In this document: positions 53,370-62,063 of the stretch, piece by piece
How the letters are laid out: every line of letters starts with the position of its first letter
How positions within the stretch are numbered: the stretch's first letter is position 1
Source of the DNA: Alteriqipengyuania flavescens
Lineage (GTDB): Bacteria; Pseudomonadota; Alphaproteobacteria; Sphingomonadales; Sphingomonadaceae
Assembly: GCF_030406725.1 (NCBI RefSeq)
Contig: NZ_CP129107.1
Location: forward strand, 1,054,001 to 1,118,000
Direction of reading: 5' to 3'
Length of the DNA: 64,000 nt
Translations under genes and position numbers: made by a program
The notes under the pieces: generated by a model
Told to the model about the DNA's origin: nothing
Databases searched by the model: none
What the model saw: only the letters and a program-made list of their open reading frames with translations

Positions 53370-54116
53370 GTGGAAATCCTTGCAGGATACGGCGCGGGGC
53401 AGCTCGCGCTGGCGGTCATCGCCGCGCTGGCGGCGGCCTTCGTGCGCGGGCTCGCAGGCTTCGGCATGGCGATCCTGCTGGTGCCGGTTCTCGCACTCGC
53501 CATGCTGCCGGTGGAAGCGGTGCTGGTCACGAATTGCCTGGCGGTGATGATCGGCGCGACCGAATTCGTGCGGCTGGTTCGCGATGCGGAAAAATCCGCG
53601 CTCGTCATTTCCGGCCTGGTGATCCTGACCACCGCGCCGGGGCTGGTCCTGCTTGCCGCCACGCCGCCCGACATTGCCCGCGTGCTGATCGCCATTGCCG
53701 CCATGACGGCGTTCGGGGCGGTCCTGTTTCCGGTGCGCCCGGCAACGCCGCCCGGTCCGGTCGTCACGGGCATTACCGGCGTGCTGAGTGGGCTGCTGAC
53801 GGGCTTCGCGGGAATGCCGGGCCTGCCGGTCGTGCCCTATTACGTCGCGCGCGACATCGCCCGGAAGATCGCCAAGGCCTCCATGCTGCTGATCTTCACC
53901 GTGGCCGCGCTGGCGGGCCTCGGTTCGGGGCTCGCCATCGGGGCGTTCGAGTGGCGCTTCCTCGGCCTCGCGCTGCTGCTGTTCCCGTTCATCCTGATCG
54001 GCAACCGCATCGGCATGGCGGCATCGGGCCGCGTCGGCGACAAGGCGTGGCGCGGCTTCACCGCCGCCGTGCTGGGGGCGACGGCGCTGGCGTCATTGAT
54101 CAAGCTGTTGAACTAG
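53370..54116 (+). CDS. Sulfite exporter TauE/SafE-family permease
   Basis: A 248-residue membrane protein with about eight TM helices. The GLAGFGMAILLVPVLALAMLPVEAVLV opening and the GLLTGFAGMPGLPVV repeat are the two halves of the TauE/SafE fold. Members move sulfite, sulfonates or other organic anions. Start GTG at 53370, 13 bp after thrS, so perhaps in the same transcript. Its stop shares the CTAG palindrome with the convergent 44-residue membrane peptide gene. Confidence 0.85.
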   Translation: MEILAGYGAGQLALAVIAALAAAFVRGLAGFGMAILLVPVLALAMLPVEAVLVTNCLAVMIGATEFVRLVRDAEKSALVISGLVILTTAPGLVLLAATPPDIARVLIAIAAMTAFGAVLFPVRPATPPGPVVTGITGVLSGLLTGFAGMPGLPVVPYYVARDIARKIAKASMLLIFTVAALAGLGSGLAIGAFEWRFLGLALLLFPFILIGNRIGMAASGRVGDKAWRGFTAAVLGATALASLIKLLN

Positions 54117-54247
54117 AGCGGCAGGAACGGGCCCGCGGCGATCAGCGCGATGGCGCAAGCGCCGACGATGACGGTGCGCGCCAGGTCGGCGGCATCCAGC
54201 GATGCCTGCGTGGCGGTCTGCCGGACGAGTGCGATGGCCTTGCTCAT
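54113..54247 (-). CDS. Small membrane protein, convergent with the TauE gene (44 aa)
   Basis: A 44-residue ORF beginning MSKAIALVRQTATQASLD and continuing into one hydrophobic segment (VIVGACAIALIAAGPFL). The stop (TAG on minus, 54113-54115) shares the CTAG palindrome with the TauE-family gene's stop on the plus strand. It sits 42 bp before the start side of the agmatine deiminase gene end. Not recognised; the amphipathic N-terminus and TM helix suggest a genuine small envelope protein. Confidence 0.5.
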   Translation of the reverse strand: MSKAIALVRQTATQASLDAADLARTVIVGACAIALIAAGPFLPL

Positions 54248-54289
54248 GCGGGCATTTTCCCAGCCGCGGCCTAACGAAAGGTAAACGCC

Positions 54290-55267
54290 TCAGGCGCGAG
54301 GCATCTGCTGGCTCGCACAGTGGAAGCTGCCGCCGCCCGCCAGCACCGCGTCCGCCGGCAGGCCGATGGTTGCGCGGTCGGGGAAGAGCGCGGCGATGGC
54401 CGCCACCCCCGCCTCGTCATGCACCGAGCCATAGGTCGGCACCACGACGAGGTTCGAGGTGATCGCGAAGTTCATGTAGCTGGCAGGCTCAGCGTCCTCG
54501 CCCATGCTGACGAGGCCGGGGGATGGGATGTCCACCACCTTCACACCGAACCCCTCGGCCCGGGCGCGCGCGTCGGCATAGACACCGGCGTTGGGATCGT
54601 CCGCCCCGCTCGGCACCGGCAGCGCCAGCGTGTTTTCGCCGACGAAGCGGGCGAGGTTGTCGACGTGGCCGTCCGTATGGTCGCCCAGCAACCCGTCGCC
54701 CAGCCACAACACCCGGTCAAAGCCGAGGTCGCGGGCAAGGCGCATCTCGATATCTTCGCGGGACAGCTGCGGGTTGCGGTTCGGGTTCAGCAGGCATTGC
54801 TCGGTCGTGACGACCAGCCCGGTGCCGTCGGTATCGATCGCGCCGCCTTCCAGGATCCACTCCGCGGTTTCGAGTGGCAGGCCGGCCTCGCGGGCAAGCT
54901 TGGCCCCTACGGTCTGGTCGCCGTCCATCAGGAACTTGCCGCCCCAGCCGTTGAAACCGAAGCGCCGCGCGACGAGCCCGTTGTCACTGTGCACGACCAG
55001 CGGCCCGGTATCGCGCAGCCAGATGTCGCCATATTCGCGTCGCTCCAGCGTGACGGCGGGCGAGACGAGGTCTTGCGCTCGCACCCCGTTCGCCGCGTCG
55101 CGGACCAGCAGCCGCACCTCCTGCCCGCTGTCGGCGACCGCGTTGGCAAAAGCGGCGATCTGTTCCTGCGCGCGCGGCAGCGTGTCCGGCCACTCCTCCG
55201 CATCGTGGGGGAAGCCGATCCACAGCCAGTCCTGCAGCGCCCATTCGGGCGGCATCGTCACGCTCAT
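54290..55267 (-). CDS. aguA: Agmatine deiminase / porphyromonas-type peptidyl-arginine deiminase family
   Basis: A 325-residue guanidine-modifying enzyme that hydrolyses agmatine to N-carbamoylputrescine and ammonia. Features: WIGFPHDAEEW, the substrate-site REYGDIWLRDTGP, NGWGGKF, LEGGAIDTDG, LGDHTDGHVDNLARF (catalytic Asp/His) and GGGSFHCASQQMPR (catalytic Cys). Downstream steps of putrescine synthesis are not in the window. It lies ten bases after the M28 peptidase stop on the same strand, so they are co-transcribed. Confidence 0.9.
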   Translation of the reverse strand: MSVTMPPEWALQDWLWIGFPHDAEEWPDTLPRAQEQIAAFANAVADSGQEVRLLVRDAANGVRAQDLVSPAVTLERREYGDIWLRDTGPLVVHSDNGLVARRFGFNGWGGKFLMDGDQTVGAKLAREAGLPLETAEWILEGGAIDTDGTGLVVTTEQCLLNPNRNPQLSREDIEMRLARDLGFDRVLWLGDGLLGDHTDGHVDNLARFVGENTLALPVPSGADDPNAGVYADARARAEGFGVKVVDIPSPGLVSMGEDAEPASYMNFAITSNLVVVPTYGSVHDEAGVAAIAALFPDRATIGLPADAVLAGGGSFHCASQQMPRA

Positions 55268-55277
55268 GGTTTGCGCG

Positions 55278-56972
55278 TCAGCAAGTCGACTTTTTCGCTT
55301 GGCCCGCGGCGCAACTTTCGTCGCGGATACCCTTGAACTCGTCGCCTTCGACCCAGTTCGGCCAGTCCTCGCTCATCGCCAGCATCCGGCCGATGCGATA
55401 GAACAGCTGCAGGTCGGCCATCACGCCCGACCAGTCCCAGTTCTCGTCGAATTCGTCCTTCGGTCCGTGATAGCGGTTGTCGGTGTAATCCTTGGCGACC
55501 TTGGCCCCGGCAGCGTTGCCGCCGTCCTTCAGGTCCTCGCCCCCGTCGACATACAGCATCGGCACGCCGCGCTTGGCGAAAGCGAAGTGGTCGCTGCGGT
55601 AGTAGTATCCCTTTTCGGGCGTCGGTTCGGGGGTGGCGACGCGGTTCTCGTCGCCCAGCGCCTTGTCGAGGAAGCGGTCGAGCTCGCTTTTCCCGCTACC
55701 GACCACGGTGACGTCGTTAGCCGGGCCTGCCATCAGGAAGGCGTCCATGTTGATGCCGCCCACGGTCTGCGCCAGCGGGAAGACGGGGTTGGCGGCATAG
55801 TAATCCGCGCCCAGCAGCCCCGATTCCTCCGCCGTCACGGCCAGGAACACCAGCGTCCGGTCGGCGGCGCCCGCCTTCGCATGGGCGGCGCCCAGCGCGA
55901 CCAGCGCGGCGGTGCCCGTGGCATTGTCGACCGCGCCGTTGCAGATGTCGTCGCCTGTCTCGTCGGCCTTGCAGCGGCCGAGGTGGTCCCAGTGCGCCGT
56001 GTGGAGCACATATTCCTCCGGCCGCGTCTTGCCCGGCAGCATCCCGATCACGTTCTGCGAGGAGAAGCTGCGGATGTCGTTGCGGAAGCTGGTCGATGCG
56101 GTGAGGCCCAGCGGCACGGCGGTGAAACCGTCCTTCTTCGCGGCCATGCTGAGCTTGCCGAGGTCCTGCCCCGCCGCCGTCATGATCCGTTCGGCCACGC
56201 TTTTCTGCACCCAGCCGTTCATGATCGTGGTCGCAGGCGCATCCTCGCCGCGCTGGGCATAGGCCTGCGGGCCGGACCAGCTCGATTCGACCACGCCCCA
56301 GCCATAGGCTGCGGGCGCTTCGTCGTGCACGATGATCGCGCCGGCCGCGCCCTGCCGCGCGGCTTCTTCGTACTTATAGGTCCAGCGCCCGTAATAGGTC
56401 ATGGCCCGCCCGCCGAAGGGGCCATCCAGTTCCTCGGTGCCGAAGTCGGGATCGTTCACCAGGATCACGGCGGTCTTGCCCGCCATGTCGATGCCTTCGT
56501 AGTCGTTCCAGCCCTTCTCCGGCGCGTTGATGCCGTAGCCGACGAAGACCAGCTCGCTGTCTTCCAGCTTGGTGTCGACCTCTTCTTTGTAGGTCACGCC
56601 GACCCAGTCGCTGCCGTACTGGAATTCCATCGGCTCGCCGTTTTCGCCTGCAACGGTCAGCGGCGTGAAATTCTTGCCGGTAATTTCCACCAGCGGCACG
56701 TCTTGCGTCCAGGAACCGTTGTTGCCCGGCTGGAGGCCGGCGGCCTCGAATTGTTCGATGAGGTAGGCGATGGTCTTGCGACCGCCCTCGGTGCCCGGGG
56801 CGCGGCCTTCGAAATCGTCGCCGCTGAGCGTGCGGGTGACCTCGACCATGGTTTCTTGCGAGATGTCGCCCGGCTCGACCGAGGGGATTTCGCTGCCGCT
56901 TTCATCGATCGCGGCCATGTCGCAGCCCCCCAGCGCGAGCGCGGCGGTGATGGCAAGGAATGTGCGTTTCAT
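55278..56972 (-). CDS. M28-family zinc metallopeptidase, lipoprotein
   Basis: A 564-residue exopeptidase. The signal MKRTFLAITAALALGGC has lipobox LGGC, so the enzyme is membrane-anchored outside the cytoplasm. A protease-associated (PA) insert lies at about residues 130-260; the zinc site is seen as VLHTAHWDHLG, GAVDNATGTAALV and VTAEESGLLGADYYAANP. Expected to trim amino acids from peptides, fitting the peptide-use theme. Divergent from glnE. Confidence 0.92.
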   Translation of the reverse strand: MKRTFLAITAALALGGCDMAAIDESGSEIPSVEPGDISQETMVEVTRTLSGDDFEGRAPGTEGGRKTIAYLIEQFEAAGLQPGNNGSWTQDVPLVEITGKNFTPLTVAGENGEPMEFQYGSDWVGVTYKEEVDTKLEDSELVFVGYGINAPEKGWNDYEGIDMAGKTAVILVNDPDFGTEELDGPFGGRAMTYYGRWTYKYEEAARQGAAGAIIVHDEAPAAYGWGVVESSWSGPQAYAQRGEDAPATTIMNGWVQKSVAERIMTAAGQDLGKLSMAAKKDGFTAVPLGLTASTSFRNDIRSFSSQNVIGMLPGKTRPEEYVLHTAHWDHLGRCKADETGDDICNGAVDNATGTAALVALGAAHAKAGAADRTLVFLAVTAEESGLLGADYYAANPVFPLAQTVGGINMDAFLMAGPANDVTVVGSGKSELDRFLDKALGDENRVATPEPTPEKGYYYRSDHFAFAKRGVPMLYVDGGEDLKDGGNAAGAKVAKDYTDNRYHGPKDEFDENWDWSGVMADLQLFYRIGRMLAMSEDWPNWVEGDEFKGIRDESCAAGQAKKSTC

Positions 56973-57097
56973 GTCGGTCTGGTCCCCGTCCGGTCGGTCG
57001 TATTGCTGCGCGCCTGTCTGGCAGAGGGCGCGGCGGGCGGCAAGCGGGCTTGCGTGTGGGGCTTGCGTGCGGGGCCGGGCGCAGGCAGGCGTGGCCT

Positions 57098-59776
57098 ATG
57101 GCAGGCGATTGGCAGGAAGCGATCACGCGGGCGCAGGCGCATTCGCCCTTCCTCGCGCGCGCGCTGGACGACATGCCGGCCTTGCGGGACCTGCTGCTTG
57201 CGGGCGAGGGGGACGCGGCGCTGGCAGCGGCCAAGAACGCGGGCGAAGGCATCGAGGACATCGGCGTGGCGCTGCGGCGGGAAAAACGCGCGCTGGCGCT
57301 GGCGCTGGCCATCGGCGACCTGGCCGGGGCCTTCACACTCGAGCGCGTGACCGCGACCCTGTCCGAATTCGCCGACCGCGCTCTGGATGCCGCGATTGCG
57401 GAAGCGATCCGCCACCGCACGCCCGATGCCCGGCCGCAGGGCTTTGCCGCCATCGCGCTGGGCAAGCATGGCTCTCGCGAGCTCAACTACAGTTCCGACA
57501 TCGACCCGATCCTGATCTACGATCCTCATACCCTGCCGCGGCGCGAGCGGGACGAGCCTGCCGAGGCAGCGCAGCGCATCGCCCGCCGCGTGGTCGAGAC
57601 GCTCGGCCGCGTGACGGCGGACGGCTACGTCTTCCGGGTCGACCTGCGGCTGCGGCCCGCTGCAGAGGTCACGCCGCCGGCGCTGCCAATCGACGGGGCG
57701 ACCTCGCATTACGAAAGCTCCGCCCTCACGTGGGAGCGCGCGGCCTTCATGCGGGCGCGCGCGGCGGCTGGCGACACCGCGCTCGGCGCGCGCTTCCTCG
57801 AAGCGATCCGGCCGTTCATCTGGCGCAGCAGCCTTGATTTCGGGGCGATCGACGAAATCCGCCGCCTGACGGCCCGCATCCGCGCCGACCAGGGCGGTCC
57901 GGCGCAGCCCGGACCCGGTTACAACGTGAAGCGCGGGCTGGGCGGCATCCGCGAAATCGAGTTCTTCGTCCAGACGCACCAGCTGATCCACGCCGGGCGC
58001 GATCCTTCGCTGCGCGATCCGCGCATCCTCCCGGCGCTGGAGGCGCTCGCGGTGGCGGGTCATATCGACGGGCACAGCGCGCGGATTATGGGCGAAGCCT
58101 ATGTTGCGCTGCGCACGGCGGAGCATCGGCTTCAGATGGTGCAGGACCGCCAGACGCACACGCTCCCGAGCGGGGAGGAAGAGCTTGCCAATGTCGCGCG
58201 GCTGGCAGGGTTCACAGGCGCGCAGGAATGGTGCGCGCACCTCCACGAACACACCGAGCGGGTGGCGCGCATCTACGGCGAGCTGATCGATGGCGAGGAC
58301 GATGCCGCGCCCTCGCTGGGCGAGGCGTTGGCGGCATCAGGGCTGGCGGACACCGGAGCGCTGAGCGCGCGCATCGAGAAATGGCAGGACGGGCGTTACC
58401 AGGCTCTACGCTCCACCGCGGCGCAGACCGCCTTTCGCGCGGTATTGCCGGGCTTGCTGGAAGCTTTGGGGCAAGCACGAGATCCGCAAACCGCGCTTGC
58501 CCGGTTCGAGACCCTGCTCCAGCGCCTGCCCAGCGCAATCAACCTGTTCCGCCTGCTGGAGGCGCGCCCGGCGCTGGCCGACCAGCTGATGCGCATCCTC
58601 ACTCTCGCCCCGCCCCTCGCCGACGAGCTGTCGCGCCGGCCCGAACTGCTCGACGCGCTGATCGACAAGGGCGCTTTCGCCCTGCCGGGTTCGGTCGGGC
58701 AACTGGCGCAGCGGATGCGCAGCCCGCCCGATGCCGCTTACGAGGCGCAACTGGAGCGCCTGCGCCGCACGGTGGGCGAGCAGCGCTTCATGCTGGGCGT
58801 ACAGCTGATCGAAGCGGCGCAGGACCCGCTCGATGTCGCTGCCGGGCTGGGCCGGGTGGCGGAGGCTGCGCTGATCGTGGCGACCGAGGCGGCGGAGACG
58901 GAATATGCCACGCGGCACGGCCGCTTCGCCGGACGTGAGCTGCTGGTGCTGGGCCTGGGGCGGCTGGGCGGCGGGTCGCTCACCTACGCCAGCGACCTCG
59001 ACATCGTGTATCTCTTCACCGGATCGCTCGACGGGGAATCGGACGGGGCGAAGCCGCTCGGCCCGACGCTTTATTTCAATCGCCTCGCCCAGCGTGCCGG
59101 TGCAGCGCTGAGCGTGCCGACCGCGCAGGGCGCCTTGTACGAGGTCGACACGCGGCTGCGGCCGCAGGGCAAGCAGGGACCGCTCGCCGCCAGCCTCGAA
59201 AGCTTCGCCCGCTATCAGCGAGATGACGCGTGGACGTGGGAGCATATGGCCCTGTGCCGTGCGCGGCCGGTCTACGGCTCCGACCCGCGGCGGGCCGAAC
59301 TGGCCGGCCTTGTCCGGGAAGTCCTGTGCCGACCGCGCGATGTGGACGGCTTGCGCAAGGACGTGCTGGCGATGCGGGCCGAGATGGCGGAGCACAAGCC
59401 GCCGCGCGGCCCGCTCGACGTCAAATTGCTGCGCGGCGGGCTGGTCGATTGCGAATTCCTCGTCCACTTCCTGCAGTTGCGCGACGCCGCGGCATTCAAA
59501 CCCGCGCTGCATGACGCCATTGCGGAACTGGAGGCGGCCGGCACAGTGACGCCGTCGCTTTCCCGCGCGCACGATTTCCTCACCCGCGTTCTCGTCTGCG
59601 GGCGGCTGCTCGCGCCCGATGGCGTCGCTGCGCACCCCGCCGCCATGCTCGCCCTCGCGCGCGCATGCGGGGTAGGGGATGGCGATGCACTGCACGATCG
59701 GATAGCGGGGGCGCGCCGCGACATCGCGCGCGAATGGCATGACATTTTCGGGCAAACACTGGAGCTGAGACCATGA
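57098..59776 (+). CDS. glnE: Glutamine synthetase adenylyltransferase/adenylyl-removing enzyme
   Basis: An 892-residue bifunctional enzyme that adenylylates and deadenylylates glutamine synthetase in response to nitrogen status. Two nucleotidyltransferase domains are visible: the N-terminal one with IALGKHGSRELNYSSDIDPI and the C-terminal one with LGLGRLGGGSLTYASDLDIV. A linker with regulatory helices separates them. Length is normal for alphaproteobacteria. It overlaps bcp by ATGA (59773-59776), so nitrogen control and a peroxidase are co-expressed. Confidence 0.96.
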   Translation: MAGDWQEAITRAQAHSPFLARALDDMPALRDLLLAGEGDAALAAAKNAGEGIEDIGVALRREKRALALALAIGDLAGAFTLERVTATLSEFADRALDAAIAEAIRHRTPDARPQGFAAIALGKHGSRELNYSSDIDPILIYDPHTLPRRERDEPAEAAQRIARRVVETLGRVTADGYVFRVDLRLRPAAEVTPPALPIDGATSHYESSALTWERAAFMRARAAAGDTALGARFLEAIRPFIWRSSLDFGAIDEIRRLTARIRADQGGPAQPGPGYNVKRGLGGIREIEFFVQTHQLIHAGRDPSLRDPRILPALEALAVAGHIDGHSARIMGEAYVALRTAEHRLQMVQDRQTHTLPSGEEELANVARLAGFTGAQEWCAHLHEHTERVARIYGELIDGEDDAAPSLGEALAASGLADTGALSARIEKWQDGRYQALRSTAAQTAFRAVLPGLLEALGQARDPQTALARFETLLQRLPSAINLFRLLEARPALADQLMRILTLAPPLADELSRRPELLDALIDKGAFALPGSVGQLAQRMRSPPDAAYEAQLERLRRTVGEQRFMLGVQLIEAAQDPLDVAAGLGRVAEAALIVATEAAETEYATRHGRFAGRELLVLGLGRLGGGSLTYASDLDIVYLFTGSLDGESDGAKPLGPTLYFNRLAQRAGAALSVPTAQGALYEVDTRLRPQGKQGPLAASLESFARYQRDDAWTWEHMALCRARPVYGSDPRRAELAGLVREVLCRPRDVDGLRKDVLAMRAEMAEHKPPRGPLDVKLLRGGLVDCEFLVHFLQLRDAAAFKPALHDAIAELEAAGTVTPSLSRAHDFLTRVLVCGRLLAPDGVAAHPAAMLALARACGVGDGDALHDRIAGARRDIAREWHDIFGQTLELRP

Positions 59777-60240
59777 CCGACAAACCCGGCGAAGGCGATG
59801 CCTTTCCCGCTTTCACCCTTGAAACGCCCGATGGCGGCAGCATCGACACCGGGAGCCTTGGCAAGGCCGTCGTCTTTTTCTACCCGAAGGACGACACGCC
59901 CGGCTGCACGACCGAAAATAAGGATTTCTCCGGGCTCAAGGACGAATTCGATGCCGCCGGCGTGACCTTGCTCGGCATCAGCAAGGACCCGCCGAAGAAG
60001 CACGGCAAGTTCATCGCCAAGCACGATCTCGTTGCCCCTCTGGCCAGCGATCCGGAGACCAATGGTCTGGCGGACGCGCTCGGCATCTGGGTGGAAAAGC
60101 AGATGTACGGCCGCACCTACATGGGCATGGAGCGCACGACGTACCTCCTAGCTGCGGACGGCACGATCGCGCGCGTCTGGCGCAAGGTAAAGGTGAAGGG
60201 CCACGCGGACGAGGTGCTCGCCGCCGCGAAGGCGCTTTGA
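59773..60240 (+). CDS. bcp: Thioredoxin-dependent thiol peroxidase (Bcp), single-Cys form
   Basis: A 155-residue peroxiredoxin that reduces hydroperoxides. The peroxidatic Cys45 is in DTPGCTTEN; other marks are FFYPKDD and RTTYLLAADGTIARVWRKVKV. It is the only cysteine in the protein: the position five residues later that usually holds the resolving Cys is Lys. It must therefore use a 1-Cys mechanism with an external thiol. Overlaps glnE and the next gene by start-stop overlap. Confidence 0.93.
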   Translation: MTDKPGEGDAFPAFTLETPDGGSIDTGSLGKAVVFFYPKDDTPGCTTENKDFSGLKDEFDAAGVTLLGISKDPPKKHGKFIAKHDLVAPLASDPETNGLADALGIWVEKQMYGRTYMGMERTTYLLAADGTIARVWRKVKVKGHADEVLAAAKAL

Positions 60241-61037
60241 CGTCACACGCAACCGTCTCTGCCGCGATCCGCGCGGTGCTGCTGACGCCCGATCCCCACG
60301 CCAAGGCGATGGCGACGCGCGCGCTGGTGCGGGACTGGCGCCGCGGCGCGCTGGCCTTCGCTTTCGAAACCGCGATGCCGGACAGGCCCGCCTGGCCGGA
60401 CCGGCCCGAGCTGCTCGCCCCCCGCGACATGCCGCGGCGGGGCAAGGGCGGATCGGAGCGGGGACGGATCGCGCTGTGGCACAGCCTCGCCCATATCGAA
60501 TTCGTCGCCATCGACCTCGCGCTCGACATGGCCGGGCGATTCGGGGCGGACATGGATCGGGAGTTCGTGGACGATTTCCTCGATGTCGCGGCGGACGAGG
60601 CGATGCATTTCGGCCTGCTGGCGCGCAAGCTGCGCAATCACGGCAGCCATTACGGCGCGCTGCCGGCCCATGCGGGGCTGTGGCAGGCGGCAGAAGAGAC
60701 GCGTCATGACGTCGGGGCGCGGCTCGCCATCGTGCCGATGGTGCTGGAGGCACGCGGCCTCGACATCACGCCGGCAACGCGCGACCGCGTGGCGGCACAG
60801 GGCGATTCGGCCGGTGCACGCATCCTCCAGCGAATCCTTGACGACGAGATTCGCCATGTCGCCTACGGCACGAAGCACTTTCTGCGGGTGGCGTCACGAC
60901 GCGGGCAGAACCCCCCGAATCTTTGGAATTTGTTAGTAAACCGGCATTTTCGCGGCGCGCTGAAACCACCGTTCAACGACTCAGCGCGTCAGGCAGCCGG
61001 TTTGTCGCGGGAATTCTACGCGGCGGTTGCACGGTAA
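60237..61037 (+). CDS. DUF455-family ferritin-like protein
   Basis: A 266-residue helical protein with a ferritin-like diiron pattern: AHIEFVAIDLALD, DEAMHFGLLARKL, LEARGLD and DDEIRHVAYGTKHF. Related to MiaE-type hydroxylases; substrate unknown. The start is TTG at 60237, overlapping the bcp stop (TTGA), so it forms an operon glnE-bcp-DUF455. A role in oxidative tRNA or lipid modification is speculation. Confidence 0.85.
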   Translation: MTSHATVSAAIRAVLLTPDPHAKAMATRALVRDWRRGALAFAFETAMPDRPAWPDRPELLAPRDMPRRGKGGSERGRIALWHSLAHIEFVAIDLALDMAGRFGADMDREFVDDFLDVAADEAMHFGLLARKLRNHGSHYGALPAHAGLWQAAEETRHDVGARLAIVPMVLEARGLDITPATRDRVAAQGDSAGARILQRILDDEIRHVAYGTKHFLRVASRRGQNPPNLWNLLVNRHFRGALKPPFNDSARQAAGLSREFYAAVAR

Positions 61038-61178
61038 GAACTTCCGGTTACCCATCACAACAGGACGGGAGGGGATTTGTTCCTTCCTTGGGAAAATTTG
61101 TGAAGCGCAGCAGGCAACATGCTGCGCAGGGACGCAACAGACGTGCTGGATCGCACGTCGGGAAGGACACTCGCCCGG

Positions 61179-61850
61179 ATGCTCAAGTCGCTACGCACCG
61201 CCGCAACCCTCGCCGCCACAGCCGTCACGTGCGCATTCGCTGCACCGGCCGCAGCGCAGGGCAACGACATGCTGATTGTCGACAATACCCAGTCGGCGCT
61301 GGGCGAATCGGACGGTGAATTCCGTGAACTGTTCGCCGACTGGCAGAGCGAAGACGAGCCGGAAATGGCGGCAAGCTATTCGGCCGGTCCCTCGGCCATG
61401 GTGCCGTCGGGCATGCCGGTGGTCGATACCCGCCTGTCGAGCGATTATGGCATGCGCGACCATCCGGTCCTGCGTCGCCGCGCCGCGCACAAGGGCGTGG
61501 ACCTTGCCTCGCCCACCGGCACGCCGATCTACGCGACCGCCGACGGCATCGTATCGCGCGCCAACCGCTTCAGCAGCTACGGTCTTTATGTATCGATCGA
61601 GCATGGCGACGACATCCAGACCCGTTTCGCGCACATGTCGCGACTCGCCGTCAGCGAAGGTGAGCGCGTGCGCAAGGGCGACATTATCGGCTACGTCGGC
61701 TCGACCGGCCGCTCGACCGGCCCGCACCTGCACTATGAGATCCGCATCGCCGGCGTTGCCGTCGATCCGCGCCCCTACATGATCGAAGACGCTCCGGCGA
61801 CGATCCGCGTCGCTTCGAACGGCGCTGGCACCATCCGCGGCGCGGAATAA
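61179..61850 (+). CDS. Exported M23-family (LytM-like) peptidoglycan peptidase
   Basis: About 223 residues with signal peptide MLKSLRTAATLAATAVTCAFAAPAAAQG. The C-terminal M23 domain carries the first zinc motif HKGVDLASPTGTPIYATADG, FAHMSRL and the second zinc motif HLHYEI. It is expected to cleave peptide crosslinks or, if degenerate, to activate amidases; the catalytic residues look intact. An ATG at 61119 would add 20 residues before the signal. A strong terminator lies downstream. Confidence 0.92.
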   Translation: MLKSLRTAATLAATAVTCAFAAPAAAQGNDMLIVDNTQSALGESDGEFRELFADWQSEDEPEMAASYSAGPSAMVPSGMPVVDTRLSSDYGMRDHPVLRRRAAHKGVDLASPTGTPIYATADGIVSRANRFSSYGLYVSIEHGDDIQTRFAHMSRLAVSEGERVRKGDIIGYVGSTGRSTGPHLHYEIRIAGVAVDPRPYMIEDAPATIRVASNGAGTIRGAE

Positions 61851-61926
61851 GCTGACCGCATTTGCACCGACAGGGCGGGGCTGCTAACCAGCCTCGCAAG
61901 CACTTTGGAGAGGGTGCTTACCTTGC

Positions 61927-61960
61927 AAGGCGACGGCTCACGAGCCGTCGCCTTTTTCTT
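61927..61960 (+). terminator. Rho-independent terminator after the M23 gene
   Basis: Perfect 12-bp stem AAGGCGACGGCT (61927-61938) / AGCCGTCGCCTT (61943-61954) with loop CACG, followed by a T-rich run (CTTTTTCTTT). It lies 77 bp after the peptidase stop. Just before it, an AAGCAC...GTGCTT pair (about 61897-61915) and CTTGCAAGG suggest a further structured 3' region. Confidence 0.88.
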
Positions 61961-62063
61961 TGCGCGGGCACCGGGGGGAGTCTTCGCCCCTTGCGCGTCT
62001 TAATCGATCGCTTAAACTCGCCCCATGACGCGCCATGAAGAGCGCGCACGAGAGGCTGATACC

